In this document: positions 33,073 through 41,722 of the stretch, piece after piece | Position numbering within the stretch: the first letter of the stretch is position 1 | Layout of the letters: every line of letters begins with the position of its first letter | NCBI RefSeq assembly: GCF_021172045.1 | Contig: NZ_CP087164.1 | Coordinates: forward strand, 2,356,001-2,420,000 | Length of the DNA stretch: 64,000 nucleotides | Origin: Capillimicrobium parvum | GTDB lineage: Bacteria; Actinomycetota; Thermoleophilia; Solirubrobacterales; Solirubrobacteraceae | Reading direction: 5' to 3' | Made by a program: the position numbers and the translations under genes | The notes under the pieces: model-generated | What the model was told of the DNA's origin: nothing | The model's database searches: none | The model's input: the letters and a program-made list of their open reading frames with translations, nothing else

Positions 33073-34019
33073 CCGTCCACGCAGCGCGTCGAGGCGAAAA
33101 GCCCTGCAAATGACTTCGGGGCGTAACCGGCCTCAGACGTCTGTGCCGATTCGGGAAGTTTGCCGCCATATTCGGGAGGGTTCTGGCACCGTTTTGGCAC
33201 CGAGAGATCGGTTTGCGGCTCGAGCATGTCGGCCACGCTATCGAGGCCGCCAGCGGATCGGCGCGTCGACGCCTGCCAGGCGATGCGGCGTGGACCGAGG
33301 GTTGATTTCGGGCCACCGACCCGGTCATCGACGTGCGATCGGCTGGCTACGGCTCCCGAGTTGCCGCCCGATTGGCGTCCCCGCGGACGGTCCAAGCTCG
33401 AAGTAGATCCGTAACGTCATGGCGGCCCCGGCGGCCGGCCACCTGTCGGTGTTGGCCTGCAACGTTGGGCAGCCGCGCGTGTCCGTTCCCTTTCATTGCC
33501 GAGACCCGCCCATCGACCAGTCGGCTCGGGCCTGTCGCCGGCCCCCGTACGCTTCTTGCTCATCGTCCTTGCGACGGACGATCACACCGGGCGGTCCGCC
33601 TGCGTGGCGTGGGCGTTCGATGCGCCAGGCCCTCAACATCGCCACGGGGTGTTCGCGCCCTGGACGGATTGTGTTGTTGGCTTTCTAGAGCCATTTGCAT
33701 CGACTGATGGGACGCATGGAACACATGCTCAGTTGCCCCAGCGGTTGACTCATCCGTTGGCTCCGTGGGTGAGTGCGCGTTGCATGCGGAGTGCTGCGCG
33801 GCGAACGGTGGTCTCTGCTGCACGCTGGCTTGTGGCGGCGTCCAAGCTGACCATCTCGCGTGCTGCGGCGATCGTGGCCTCGGCGCCGGTAGCAAGCTGA
33901 TCGACGGCATCGAGCGCACGGGTTCGCACCTCGTATGAGGCGACCTGCATCTGCGTGGCGATGTCGTTAGTGGCTGTGTCGATGTGCAGGGTAGGCGTCG
34001 TGATTATTGCGCTGGACGA
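33073..34019. other. Gene-poor segment, decayed element DNA
   Basis: No convincing full gene. On the minus strand at about 33110-33290 a reading frame with segments GLDSVADMLEPQTDLSVPK and EYGGKLPESAQTSEAGYA leads straight towards the tRNA fragment and could be the worn C-terminus of an integrase, but no catalytic motif is visible. The rest shows no sustained coding signal on either strand except the small frame listed at 33750-33950. Confidence 0.4.
33750..33950 (-). CDS. Small helical protein, unknown function
   Basis: 66 residues, starting MQVASYEVRTRALDAVDQL and ending MQRALTHGANG. Rich in Ala, Arg, Thr and Glu with a regular heptad-like spacing, so probably an alpha-helical or coiled-coil protein. 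The open frame extends about 20 codons further upstream (including HIDTATNDIATQ) without a clear start, so the true N-terminus may be longer or lost. No ribosome-binding site stands out. It lies in the gene-poor scar and may be a remnant from a mobile element. Kept because its composition looks coding, unlike surrounding frames. Confidence 0.3.
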   Translation of the reverse strand: MQVASYEVRTRALDAVDQLATGAEATIAAAREMVSLDAATSQRAAETTVRRAALRMQRALTHGANG

Positions 34020-34435
34020 TCACATCGGCTCCGGCGCGGCGGCGACCGAACGCCGCCTGCGTGAGCCGAGCAGGCACTCGGCGTTGGCGGCACGCAGCCG
34101 GCGCACGGTCGCCGCGTCCGCGAACGCCACATCGTCCTGATGGACGGACTCGGTGGCCACCGCGAACACCGGGTACTGCGACAGGCGACGTGCCCGGACG
34201 GATGGGAGCGGATGGACCCGCGCAGCAGCTGGTCGGGCCACCGAGAACCCAGGTGAATGCGGCCGCGTGCGGTTGGTCGTTGCGCTTTGAGGCCGGAGCG
34301 CTCGAGGTGCGCGACCATCGCCGCCGCCTGCTCGGTCGTGATGACCGCGGCGACGTCGCGGGTCGGAGTGATGGCGCTCGTCGATTTGGCGAGCGATATC
34401 TCGATCGCGGTGGCGCCGACGACGACGGCACTATC
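34020..34435 (-). pseudogene. Frameshifted remnant on the minus strand, unknown function
   Basis: Three consecutive coding-like blocks in three frames: DSAVVVGATAIEISLAKS to ITTEQAAAMVAHLERSG (about 34435-34273), AFTWVLGG (about 34262-34237) and ARRLSQYPVFAVATESVHQ to LRRL-type ATVRRLRAANAECLLG (to the stop at 34020). Together they read like one helical protein of about 135 residues. No family recognised. It overlaps nothing intact and is part of the decayed 3 kb scar. Confidence 0.4.
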
Positions 34436-34465
34436 GCGACGCGAAGCCCCGTCCTCGCCGGCGGC

Positions 34466-34880
34466 ATGATCCTCATCGACGGATCGGCGGGCGCGCGCGA
34501 GCTCGTGAGTCAGACACTCGTTACGTCGAGCTGGGTACAGGTCGACCAGAGGTTGATCGACTTGTTCGCGCGTATGACCTGTGACCTCCAGTGGATCCAT
34601 GTCGACTCCGAACGCGCCCAGGCGTCGGCGTCCGGCACGACAATCGCCCACGGGCTCCTCACGCTAAGCCTCGGCCCGCGGTTCAGCTACGGCTTCACCG
34701 GCGTCTCCTACGGCGTCGACTACGGCTACGGCCGCGTCGCTTCCCCGCGCCAGTGCCGGCCGGCTCGCGCCTGCGCATGCGGTCCGACCTCACGGGTGCG
34801 GAGGACGCCGCGGGCAGAGTGCAACTGACGATCACTCAGACGTTCGAGATCGAGGGCGCGTCGAGAAGCCGGCATGTGTC
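34466..34880 (+). pseudogene. MaoC-family dehydratase pseudogene
   Basis: Begins MILIDGSAGARELVSQTLV and continues with the family hallmarks LIDLFARMTCDLQWIHVDSE and SGTTIAHGLLTLSLGPRFSY, the (R)-hydratase catalytic Asp/His region. Near 34738 one base is missing and the protein resumes as RFPAPVPAGSRLRMRSDLTG and VQLTITQTFEIEG. Near 34862 it shifts again to EKPACVES and then ends abruptly at a hairpin. The frame order (positions modulo 3: 2, 1, 0) proves at least two frameshifts plus 3' truncation. Intact homologues hydrate enoyl-CoA esters. Confidence 0.8.
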
Positions 34881-34907
34881 GAAAGCCCCCGCAATACGGG
34901 CCTTTCG
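34880..34907. terminator. Stem-loop at the truncated end of the MaoC pseudogene
   Basis: CGAAAG (34880-34885) pairs with CTTTCG (34902-34907), extended by an inner CCCG/CGGG around CAATA. It resembles the terminator beside the tRNA-Gly fragment and marks the point where the pseudogene is cut. No T-run, so function as a terminator is only likely. Confidence 0.45.
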
Positions 34908-35155
34908 TGGAAATACGCTGTCGCGAATGGCGCTGCCCCAAATCGGCCGCCGTCGGTTCGACTGTCCGCAAGGTGAGAATACTTGGCGAGGGAGGTGGAC
35001 GCAGGCGATGCGACCGTCATCGCTCAGAGCACCTCAAGCATGCAGAATCGGTCCAGTACCGAATTGGTCACCGCTTCGCGCCGGGTGTGGGAACGTGACG
35101 CACCGGCTTTACAGTGCTCGTGCCCGCGGCTAGGTTAGCGGTTGGAGAGGGGCAG

Positions 35156-37339
35156 ATGATGCATACAACCATGGAGTCCGTTCGTGCGGAGCGTGGCGTG
35201 CCGGCGTGGTTCCGTTCGGTAGCGGGAACGGTCGTGCGAGACGCGACGGCCGCGGACGTGACGCGCGCGCTGGCCCGCTGGTCGTCAGCCTACGAGAGCC
35301 TGTCGCCAACCCTGGCCCCGTGCCGACCCGTCGATGAGCGGGTGCTGCGGCGCAGGCTCGAAGGACTGGCCGCCGCCGTCGGACGAAACAACCCGTCCGC
35401 ATTCATGGCGCAGCTCGAGGAGCTCGGGCAGGATCTTGCCCGATCACGCGTTCGCGTCGGCAGTGTGGTCCGAGGGGCGCAGGCTGCCTGGCTCTGTCTG
35501 TCCGAGCTCGCCGAGCGTCTGCCCGCTCCTCCGAACCCCGAGTCTGTGCTCCTGGCGGTATACGAGAGCCTCGACGTGGTCCTCAACGCGTACAACGAGA
35601 CGTTCGCCATGAGCGGCGCGATCACGCTCCCCGGGGCCGAGCAGAGCCAGCCGCTGCTGACGTCGCCGATGCTGGGTAGCGGCGTCTTGGAGGTGCCTAC
35701 GAGCACAGCGGAGCTGGATCGGCTACTCCCGCAGGCGCTGGCGCGTGCCGTTGCGACGGTCGGCGCCGAGAGCGGTTCGCTGCTGCTGCGGTCGGACCTC
35801 GTTGGCGGAGAGATCGACGAGTGGGTCCTCACGACCGCGGTTGGCCTTCCCGTCCCGCATGCGCTGCGTTTTCCGCGGGACTCCAACGGCTCCAACGAGC
35901 TGACAGCACGGGCCGAGATGCCGGTGGTGATCTCGGCCGCGCGCAACTGGGCCGTCCTGACCGGACCCGAGCGAGAGTTCGTGGAGCGCTGCGGAATCGC
36001 ATCGGCGGTCGGAGTCGCCCTGAGATCGTCGGATGGCGATACGTTGGGCGTGCTCTTCACGAACTCCGGCCGGGAGCGCTTCTTCGATGAAGCGACGTTC
36101 GATGACATTGTTCGGATGGGCCGAACGATCGGCGACTCGCTGGCGCGCACGACCAGGACTCGGGTGTTTCACCAGCCGCTGGCGTCGCTGGGCGACTCAG
36201 TCAGCAGCCGGGAGCTGAGCGTGGTGGAAGAGCGGCTGATGAGCGCACTCATGCGCGATCGCGACCTCGAGGACGTCTGTCGTGCCCTCGAGGAGTCGTC
36301 CGGGTGCAGCCTCCGGGTCGTCGAGGAGAGCCGGGGCGTCGTCTACTCCTCCAGCGACGTCGCATCCGCCGAACTGGTCCCCGGTGCGAGCAGCGGCGAT
36401 CACGGAGGCCGGCACGGCACGGCGGAGCGCTCGATCCTCGGTAGCGACGGCTTCGCCTGGGGCCGGGTCATCGTTCGCGACAACGCGCGCACGGACGGTC
36501 CGCGGGCGACGCTGCTCGAAGTCGCCACGGCTGCGGTCTCCGGCATCGAGCGCTGGGAGCGGGCGCGCGCATCGGGCCGTCGCCTCTCCCTTGCGCTGGA
36601 TCACTGCCTGGCGGGCGTTCTCCATGGATCGCGGAGCGTCGACGAGTTGACCGGCCACCCCGATTTGCGGCGCCTCGGGGACCCGCCCTATCGACTCGCC
36701 GCGATCGTCCTCGACGAGCCGATGCCAGCGGACGCGCAGTTTGACCCGCGCGACGCGGTGAGGGACGCCCCTGCGCGGCGCCTGATGCCGATCACCACGC
36801 GCGACGCGATGCTGTGGATCGGACCATCGGACGCCCTGACGCAGGACGCGATCCGCGACCTGTTGGCCTTCCGTGCCCGTGTCGAGCGGCGTCGCTTGGT
36901 GGGACGCCTCGTGCTCAGCCCCAGGTTCGACTCGATCACCCGCGTGCTCAACATCGGCAACGCCCTGCGCCAGACCGCGGAACTCGCGCGAAAGGCGGCC
37001 CTGGACGCCGTGCTCGACGGGCACGAGCTCGGAAGCGACGAGCTCCTGCTCCTGGGGGAACCCGAGCTGCGACAGCGGTTCGTCGAGCGGGTCGCCGGGC
37101 GACTGTTCGAGTACGACCGCCTGCACGACACGGAACTCGTCAAGTCGGTCGCCGTCTTCCTCGACCATGGGTGCAGCATCAAGCACGCAGCTGAACGCCT
37201 CTACGTCCATCCGAACACGCTGCGGTACCGGCTCGGGCGGGCCGAGGCGCTCGTTCCCGGGATCCTGGACAGCGGCGAAGGCCGCCTCCACGTGCAGCTG
37301 GCGTTGACGCTCTCAGACTCCGAGCCTGGCTCTTCGTAG
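35156..37339 (+). CDS. PucR-family transcriptional regulator with RsbRD-like and GAF domains
   Basis: 727 residues. N-terminal helical region about 30-150 resembles RsbRD-type sensor domains (RALARWSSAYESLSPTL, SVVRGAQAAWLCLSELAE). A GAF-like domain spans about 185-335 (ARAVATVGAESGSLLLRSD, SAVGVALRSSDGDTLGVLF). The C-terminal PucR helix-turn-helix is HGCSIKHAAERLYVHPNTLR (about 673-690). PucR proteins activate purine and other N-compound catabolism. ATG 35156 follows GGAGAGGGGCAG; a GTG 42 nt upstream is possible but lacks a site. It is the first gene of the 28-kb plus-strand catabolic run and is the natural regulator of it, sensing a substrate through GAF. Confidence 0.9.
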   Translation: MMHTTMESVRAERGVPAWFRSVAGTVVRDATAADVTRALARWSSAYESLSPTLAPCRPVDERVLRRRLEGLAAAVGRNNPSAFMAQLEELGQDLARSRVRVGSVVRGAQAAWLCLSELAERLPAPPNPESVLLAVYESLDVVLNAYNETFAMSGAITLPGAEQSQPLLTSPMLGSGVLEVPTSTAELDRLLPQALARAVATVGAESGSLLLRSDLVGGEIDEWVLTTAVGLPVPHALRFPRDSNGSNELTARAEMPVVISAARNWAVLTGPEREFVERCGIASAVGVALRSSDGDTLGVLFTNSGRERFFDEATFDDIVRMGRTIGDSLARTTRTRVFHQPLASLGDSVSSRELSVVEERLMSALMRDRDLEDVCRALEESSGCSLRVVEESRGVVYSSSDVASAELVPGASSGDHGGRHGTAERSILGSDGFAWGRVIVRDNARTDGPRATLLEVATAAVSGIERWERARASGRRLSLALDHCLAGVLHGSRSVDELTGHPDLRRLGDPPYRLAAIVLDEPMPADAQFDPRDAVRDAPARRLMPITTRDAMLWIGPSDALTQDAIRDLLAFRARVERRRLVGRLVLSPRFDSITRVLNIGNALRQTAELARKAALDAVLDGHELGSDELLLLGEPELRQRFVERVAGRLFEYDRLHDTELVKSVAVFLDHGCSIKHAAERLYVHPNTLRYRLGRAEALVPGILDSGEGRLHVQLALTLSDSEPGSS

Positions 37340-37417
37340 CGGTCTCCAGCCGGCTGCCGCGCTTTGGCGTGCGCGACAGCCGGTTTGTCAGTCGCGACGA
37401 AGACCGGCCCCACATGC

Positions 37418-37443
37418 GTCATTACGGTCGTCAACGTGATGAC
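37418..37443. promoter_or_regulatory. 26-bp inverted repeat upstream of the isochorismatase-like gene
   Basis: GTCATTACG (37418-37426) and CGTGATGAC (37435-37443), 8 of 9 positions complementary, separated by GTCGTCAA. It lies 43 nt before the start codon at 37486, in the gap after the PucR gene. Size and placement suit an operator or activator site for that regulator; the assignment is inference. Confidence 0.5.
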
Positions 37444-37485
37444 AGCTGCTGCCGTTCGACCGCCTGGCGCCGCCGGATCCCTGCG

Positions 37486-38193
37486 ATGACCGAGGACGGC
37501 AAGCACAACGCGGAAACGTCACCCAACGACGACGCCGAAGCCGTCTCGGCGATGTACGACGCGGCGGGCATCCGTCGCCGACTGGGGTTCGGCGAGCGCC
37601 CGGCCGTCGTCGTGGTCGACCTGTCGAAGGCGTTTACATCCATGACGCACCCACTCGGCTCGGACATGGAGGACGTCATCGTGTCGACGGTCGAGCTCAT
37701 CACCGTCGCTCGAGACGTGGCGGCGCCCGTCTTCTTCACCACCATCGCCTACCTGGACGGCGCGGGGCCCGGGACCTGGGGCATGAAGTCGCCAGTCCTG
37801 CTGTCGCTCGTCGACGGCGGTCCTGACGTGGCGATCGACGACCGGCTCGGGCGGCGGCCGACCGAGCCGCTCATCACGAAGGCGGGGGCGTCGGCGTTCT
37901 TCGGCACCAACCTCGCGGCACAGCTGACCCACGCGCGGGTCGACACCGTCCTCGTGGCGGGTGGCTCCACCAGCGGATGCGTGCGCGCGACCGTGGTGGA
38001 CGCGATACAGCTGGGCTTCCGCCCCATCGTGCCGCGTCAATGCGTGGGCGACCGGGCGGACGGACCGCACCGCGCGAGCCTGATCGACATGGACGGCAAG
38101 TACGCCGACGTGCTCGACCTCGCCGCTGTCATCGATTGGCTGCGATCGCCGTCGGCTTCTCGGTCGGACCATCGGCCCCAGCCGGCGGCGTAG
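37486..38193 (+). CDS. Isochorismatase-family amidohydrolase (maleamate / N-carbamoylsarcosine amidase type)
   Basis: 235 residues. The catalytic triad of cysteine amidohydrolases is present: Asp45 in AVVVVDLSKAF, Lys132 in LITKAGASAFFGTNL and Cys165 in GGSTSGCVRATVVDA. GFGERPAVVVVD and the DMDGKYADV end match maleamate amidase (NicF) and N-carbamoylsarcosine amidase. The enzyme would split an amide to ammonia and acid (maleamate to maleate if NicF). ATG 37486 is chosen over earlier in-frame starts whose N-terminus is low-quality and overlaps the operator. The neighbouring NicX homologue favours the maleamate reading, while a creatininase-family gene nearby keeps N-carbamoylsarcosine possible. 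Confidence 0.85.
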   Translation: MTEDGKHNAETSPNDDAEAVSAMYDAAGIRRRLGFGERPAVVVVDLSKAFTSMTHPLGSDMEDVIVSTVELITVARDVAAPVFFTTIAYLDGAGPGTWGMKSPVLLSLVDGGPDVAIDDRLGRRPTEPLITKAGASAFFGTNLAAQLTHARVDTVLVAGGSTSGCVRATVVDAIQLGFRPIVPRQCVGDRADGPHRASLIDMDGKYADVLDLAAVIDWLRSPSASRSDHRPQPAA

Positions 38194-38204
38194 GAGGTGG
38201 TCAC

Positions 38205-39269
38205 ATGACGCCGGTCAGGACAAAGCTCATCCAGCTGTTCGAGGCGGAGTTCGACCTTTGCAACGTGCGTGCCGGTGAGAGCGTCGTGATCCTGTCCGAC
38301 AGCGTTCGTCGCGAGACGACGCATCTCGGACTCTATGCGGAGGCGGCGGCTGCCGTCGCCGCTGCGCGCGGGGCGCACGTCTACGAGATCGTCGTCCGCC
38401 CGACCGCCGGGAACGCGGGGCGCGCGGGATTCGGCACCGACGCCTTCGCGTCCGTCGTCGGCGAGAGCGCGATCTCGCCTCTTCCGAACGTCGTCGACGC
38501 GCTGGTGCGAGCAGACTTCGTCGTCGATCTCCTGCTGCTGCTGCATTCGCCCGAGCAGATGGCCATCCTCGAATCGGGCACCCGGATCCTGCTCGTGCAG
38601 GAGCCGCCTGACGTGCTCGAGCGCCTGTTCGCCTCCGAGCAGCTCACTGCGGATGTGCGCGCGGCGGAGGCGTTGCTGCGTGACGCCTCCGAGCTGCGCC
38701 TGACGTCACCGGCGGGGACTGACGTGACCTACAGGCTCGGCCAGTTCGATCGGCTCACGGCCCAGATCGGATACGCCGACTCGCCGGGGACCTGGGACCA
38801 CTTCTCGGCCGGGGGGCTGCTCGCGGCCTACGGCGACGAGGACGGTGTCGACGGCACCGTCGTCATCGCGCCCGGAGACGCGCTGTTTCCGTTCAAGCGC
38901 TACGTCCAATCGCCGATCGAGCTCTCGATCGAACGCGGCTACATCACCGCGATCGACGGAGGCGCCGACGCCCAGCTCTTCGCCGATTACCTGGACTACT
39001 GGGACGACGCAGATGCCTACGCCGTGTCACATATCGGATGGGGCCTGAACCAGCGAGCGCGCTGGTCGACGATGGCCACGATGGACATGCGTCACACCAT
39101 CGGAATGGAACAGCGATGCATCGCGGGATGCGTGCTGTTCTCGACCGGCCCGAACGTCGATGGCGGCGGGTCGCGTAACACCAAATGTCACTGCGACATA
39201 CCCCTGAGACATTGCACTCTTGAAGTCGACGGACGACGCGTGGTGGCCGGCGGCAAGCTGGTCGCCTGA
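38205..39269 (+). CDS. 2,5-dihydroxypyridine 5,6-dioxygenase (NicX) family protein
   Basis: 354 residues, like NicX in length and motifs. Shared blocks are LLLHSPEQMAILESGTRILL (His114, the proposed base), EPPDVLERL, SHIGWGLNQRARWSTM, LFSTGPNVDGGGSRNTKCH and CDIPLR, with the iron-ligand pair His329 and Asp331. The family cleaves a dihydroxypyridine ring to N-formylmaleamate using Fe(II) and O2, and shares its fold with M29 aminopeptidases. The third ligand, Glu177 in Pseudomonas NicX as I recall it, aligns with Gln187 here, so activity may differ. TAGGAGGTGGTCAC precedes ATG 38205. Adjacent to the maleamate-amidase-like gene, matching the nicotinate pathway order. Confidence 0.82.
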   Translation: MTPVRTKLIQLFEAEFDLCNVRAGESVVILSDSVRRETTHLGLYAEAAAAVAAARGAHVYEIVVRPTAGNAGRAGFGTDAFASVVGESAISPLPNVVDALVRADFVVDLLLLLHSPEQMAILESGTRILLVQEPPDVLERLFASEQLTADVRAAEALLRDASELRLTSPAGTDVTYRLGQFDRLTAQIGYADSPGTWDHFSAGGLLAAYGDEDGVDGTVVIAPGDALFPFKRYVQSPIELSIERGYITAIDGGADAQLFADYLDYWDDADAYAVSHIGWGLNQRARWSTMATMDMRHTIGMEQRCIAGCVLFSTGPNVDGGGSRNTKCHCDIPLRHCTLEVDGRRVVAGGKLVA

Positions 39270-39306
39270 CCGGCCCTTGGGCAACTGCGAACGGGAGACA
39301 ACCACA

Positions 39307-40950
39307 ATGCAACAAAACGAAGCCACTGATGCCGACGTCGTCATCGTGGGCGGCGGGGTGAACGGCCTCACCTGCGGTTGCTATCTCGCGAAGGCGGGAC
39401 TGCGGACCGTCATCCTGGAAAAGCGGCACGTGGTCGGTGGGGGGGCCACCACGGAGGAGGTCACGCTGCCCGGTTTCAAGCACAACCTCTGTTCGATCAT
39501 GCACTGGTTGATGCCGCCGCAGATCATGTTCGACGATCTCGACCTCAACTCCCATGGACTGAACTACACGGCGTGGGACGGCGACGGCCAGTTTCCGCGC
39601 ATCGGCACGCCGTACGCGGACGGCACCGGGCTCCTGCTGTGGGGCGACCGCCAGCGCACAATCGAGGAGATCGCGCTCCTGTCCGAGGCGGACGCGCGTT
39701 CCTACGAGCGCCTCATGGGTCTGATCGCGGGATTCCGCGAGACCTTCTTCCGCGACCAGATGCGGCCTCCTCGCCGACCGAGCGAGATCTTCGCCGAGCT
39801 CGAGGAGACCAAGTCGGGCCGGGAGGTCATGCGCTACATGCTCATGACCACCAGCGACGTCCTCGACGAGTGGTTCGAGAACGACAAGGTCAAGGGCTCG
39901 CTCTCCGCGCTGACCGCGATCGGCACGGTCAAGCCGACGGACGCAGGAGGCGGCGTCCTCGCGTATGGGCTGCTGGCCGCCCTGCACGACTGGGACTGGT
40001 ACCTCGGCGTCGGCGGCTCGCAGACGATCTCGACGGCGCTTCGCAACTGCTTCGAAGCGCACGGGGGAATCGTCGAGACCGAGACCGAGGTCAGCCGTAT
40101 CGGCGTCGAGAACGGCCGCGCGACCAGCGTCGAGACGACGGACGGAAACGCGTACGGCGCCGCCAAAGCCGTGGTGTCCACCGATCCGAAGAAGCTCTTC
40201 GGAAGCTTCCTCGACGCCGACGTGGTGCCCGCCGGCGTGACCGAGCAGATGTCGCGCTTCCGGTACGGCGTTCGCGCGATGCTCGTGAGCTATGCGCTCG
40301 AGGAAGCGCCCGTCTATCGCGGGTTCGAGGATCGGGGCGTCGACGTCCCGTGGATCCTGACCGGCGACACCCTCAAGGACGTCGACGAGAACTTCCGCGA
40401 CGCGCAGTCCGGACGTTTGACGGTGGAGCTGTCGCGCGGCGGGTTCATGGTCGGATGTCCGACGCTCGTGGATCCGACGCAGGCGCCCGAGGGCAAGCAC
40501 ACGGTCTACCTCTACTGGTTCGTGCCCGCCGACGGAACGGGCGTCAGGTGGGACGAGATCAAGGAAGCCCACGCCGACCACGCTGAGGACGAGTGGCGCA
40601 AGATCGCTCCCAACATGACCAAGGACAAGATCCTCGCGCGCCATGTCCAGAGCCCGAACGACATCGAGCGCCGCAACGGCCTGCACGGGCCGAACGGCTT
40701 CAACATGGCCGCGTTCCAGCAGGGTTGGTTGCGTCCCACGCCGGAGATGTCCGACTACCGCACGCCGATCGAGTCGTTGTACCTCACGGGGCCGGGCACG
40801 TGGCCGGGGGGTGACGTCCGTCTCACTCCTGGGCACAACACCGCCAAGGAGCTGCTCGCCGACCTCGAGGCCGGCTCGTACGGCGGAGGGCGCGGCGCTT
40901 GGAAGACGAATGGCGGCGTGTCCGCACGTGTGACGGCGGCACGGTCGTGA
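39307..40950 (+). CDS. FAD-dependent oxidoreductase, phytoene-desaturase-like
   Basis: 547 residues. The N-terminal Rossmann motif DVVIVGGGVNGLTCGCYLAK binds FAD, followed by the acidic ribose contact in VILEKRHVVGGGATTEE. A C-terminal FAD contact region (LYLTGPGTWPGGDV and LTPGHNTAKELL) closes the fold, as in carotenoid desaturase-like and related oxidoreductases. ATG 39307 follows CGGGAGACAACCACA; an earlier in-frame start overlaps the previous gene's end without a site. No carotenoid genes are nearby, so it probably dehydrogenates or oxidises a pathway intermediate rather than a carotenoid. The exact reaction is unknown. Confidence 0.85.
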   Translation: MQQNEATDADVVIVGGGVNGLTCGCYLAKAGLRTVILEKRHVVGGGATTEEVTLPGFKHNLCSIMHWLMPPQIMFDDLDLNSHGLNYTAWDGDGQFPRIGTPYADGTGLLLWGDRQRTIEEIALLSEADARSYERLMGLIAGFRETFFRDQMRPPRRPSEIFAELEETKSGREVMRYMLMTTSDVLDEWFENDKVKGSLSALTAIGTVKPTDAGGGVLAYGLLAALHDWDWYLGVGGSQTISTALRNCFEAHGGIVETETEVSRIGVENGRATSVETTDGNAYGAAKAVVSTDPKKLFGSFLDADVVPAGVTEQMSRFRYGVRAMLVSYALEEAPVYRGFEDRGVDVPWILTGDTLKDVDENFRDAQSGRLTVELSRGGFMVGCPTLVDPTQAPEGKHTVYLYWFVPADGTGVRWDEIKEAHADHAEDEWRKIAPNMTKDKILARHVQSPNDIERRNGLHGPNGFNMAAFQQGWLRPTPEMSDYRTPIESLYLTGPGTWPGGDVRLTPGHNTAKELLADLEAGSYGGGRGAWKTNGGVSARVTAARS

Positions 40951-40957
40951 TCGGCTC

Positions 40958-41722
40958 GTGACGCGAGATCTCCGCGAGCAGGTGATCGTGGTGACGGGCG
41001 CGGCGAACGGCATCGGCCGGGCGGTCGCTCTGGGGCTCGCCGCACATGGCGCAGCCGTCGTTGCCACCGACCTCGACGGCGAGGGCTGTGAGGCCGTGGT
41101 CGCGGCCTCGGATGGGCGCGTGCTCGCGGTGGAATCGGACGTCTCGGATCCGGCCAGCGTCGAGGGCGCCGCGGACCGGACGCTGGAGTGGGGCGGCCGC
41201 ATCGACGCGCTCGTCCACTGCGCGGCGGTCGTGCTCCACGGGGTGGACGAGCCGCGACGTCCGTGGGATCAGTGGCGTGACGTGGACTGGGACGTGTACT
41301 TGTCGGTGAACGTCCAAGGAGCCTGGAACGTCTGTCGGTCGGTGGCGCCTCACATGGCCGCCCAGGGGTATGGGAAGATCGTTCTGTTCTCGTCGCAGGC
41401 GGTCGGCGCGCCGCCGGCCCTGCTGGCGCCATACACGGCTTCGAAGGCCGCGGTGATCGGCCTCATGCGGAGCCTCGCTGTCGAGGTCGGAGACAAGGGG
41501 ATCCGCGTGAACGCGATCGCGCCGGGCCTCATCCTCACCGATCGCGTTTGTGCGGGACTTACCGATGACTACGGCGAGGCGCAACGCGCCCGGACTCCGC
41601 TGGGCCGACTCGGCGCTCCAGAGGATCTCGTCGGGCCGGTCATGTTCTTCGTGTCGGAGCAATCGGACTTCGTGACCGGCCAGGTCTTGACTGTGGACGG
41701 CGGGATGGTGTTCGCGTTGTGA
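40958..41722 (+). CDS. Short-chain dehydrogenase/reductase
   Basis: 254 residues, classical SDR. NAD(P) site VVTGAANGIGRAVALGLA (about 11-28), acidic ATDLDGEG suggesting NAD preference, catalytic Ser in VLFSSQAVG and Tyr159/Lys163 in APYTASKAAVIG, C-terminal VTGQVLTVDGGMVF. Start GTG 40958, 7 bp after the FAD oxidoreductase; its stop overlaps the creatininase-family start (GTGA). It would oxidise or reduce a hydroxyl/keto group of a pathway intermediate. Substrate unknown. Confidence 0.9.
   Translation: MTRDLREQVIVVTGAANGIGRAVALGLAAHGAAVVATDLDGEGCEAVVAASDGRVLAVESDVSDPASVEGAADRTLEWGGRIDALVHCAAVVLHGVDEPRRPWDQWRDVDWDVYLSVNVQGAWNVCRSVAPHMAAQGYGKIVLFSSQAVGAPPALLAPYTASKAAVIGLMRSLAVEVGDKGIRVNAIAPGLILTDRVCAGLTDDYGEAQRARTPLGRLGAPEDLVGPVMFFVSEQSDFVTGQVLTVDGGMVFAL

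Noticed and set aside
32676-33395. A 239-residue minus-strand protein spanning the tRNA fragment
   Set aside because: It reads straight through the tRNA half and its terminator, so at most its first part could be an integrase remnant.
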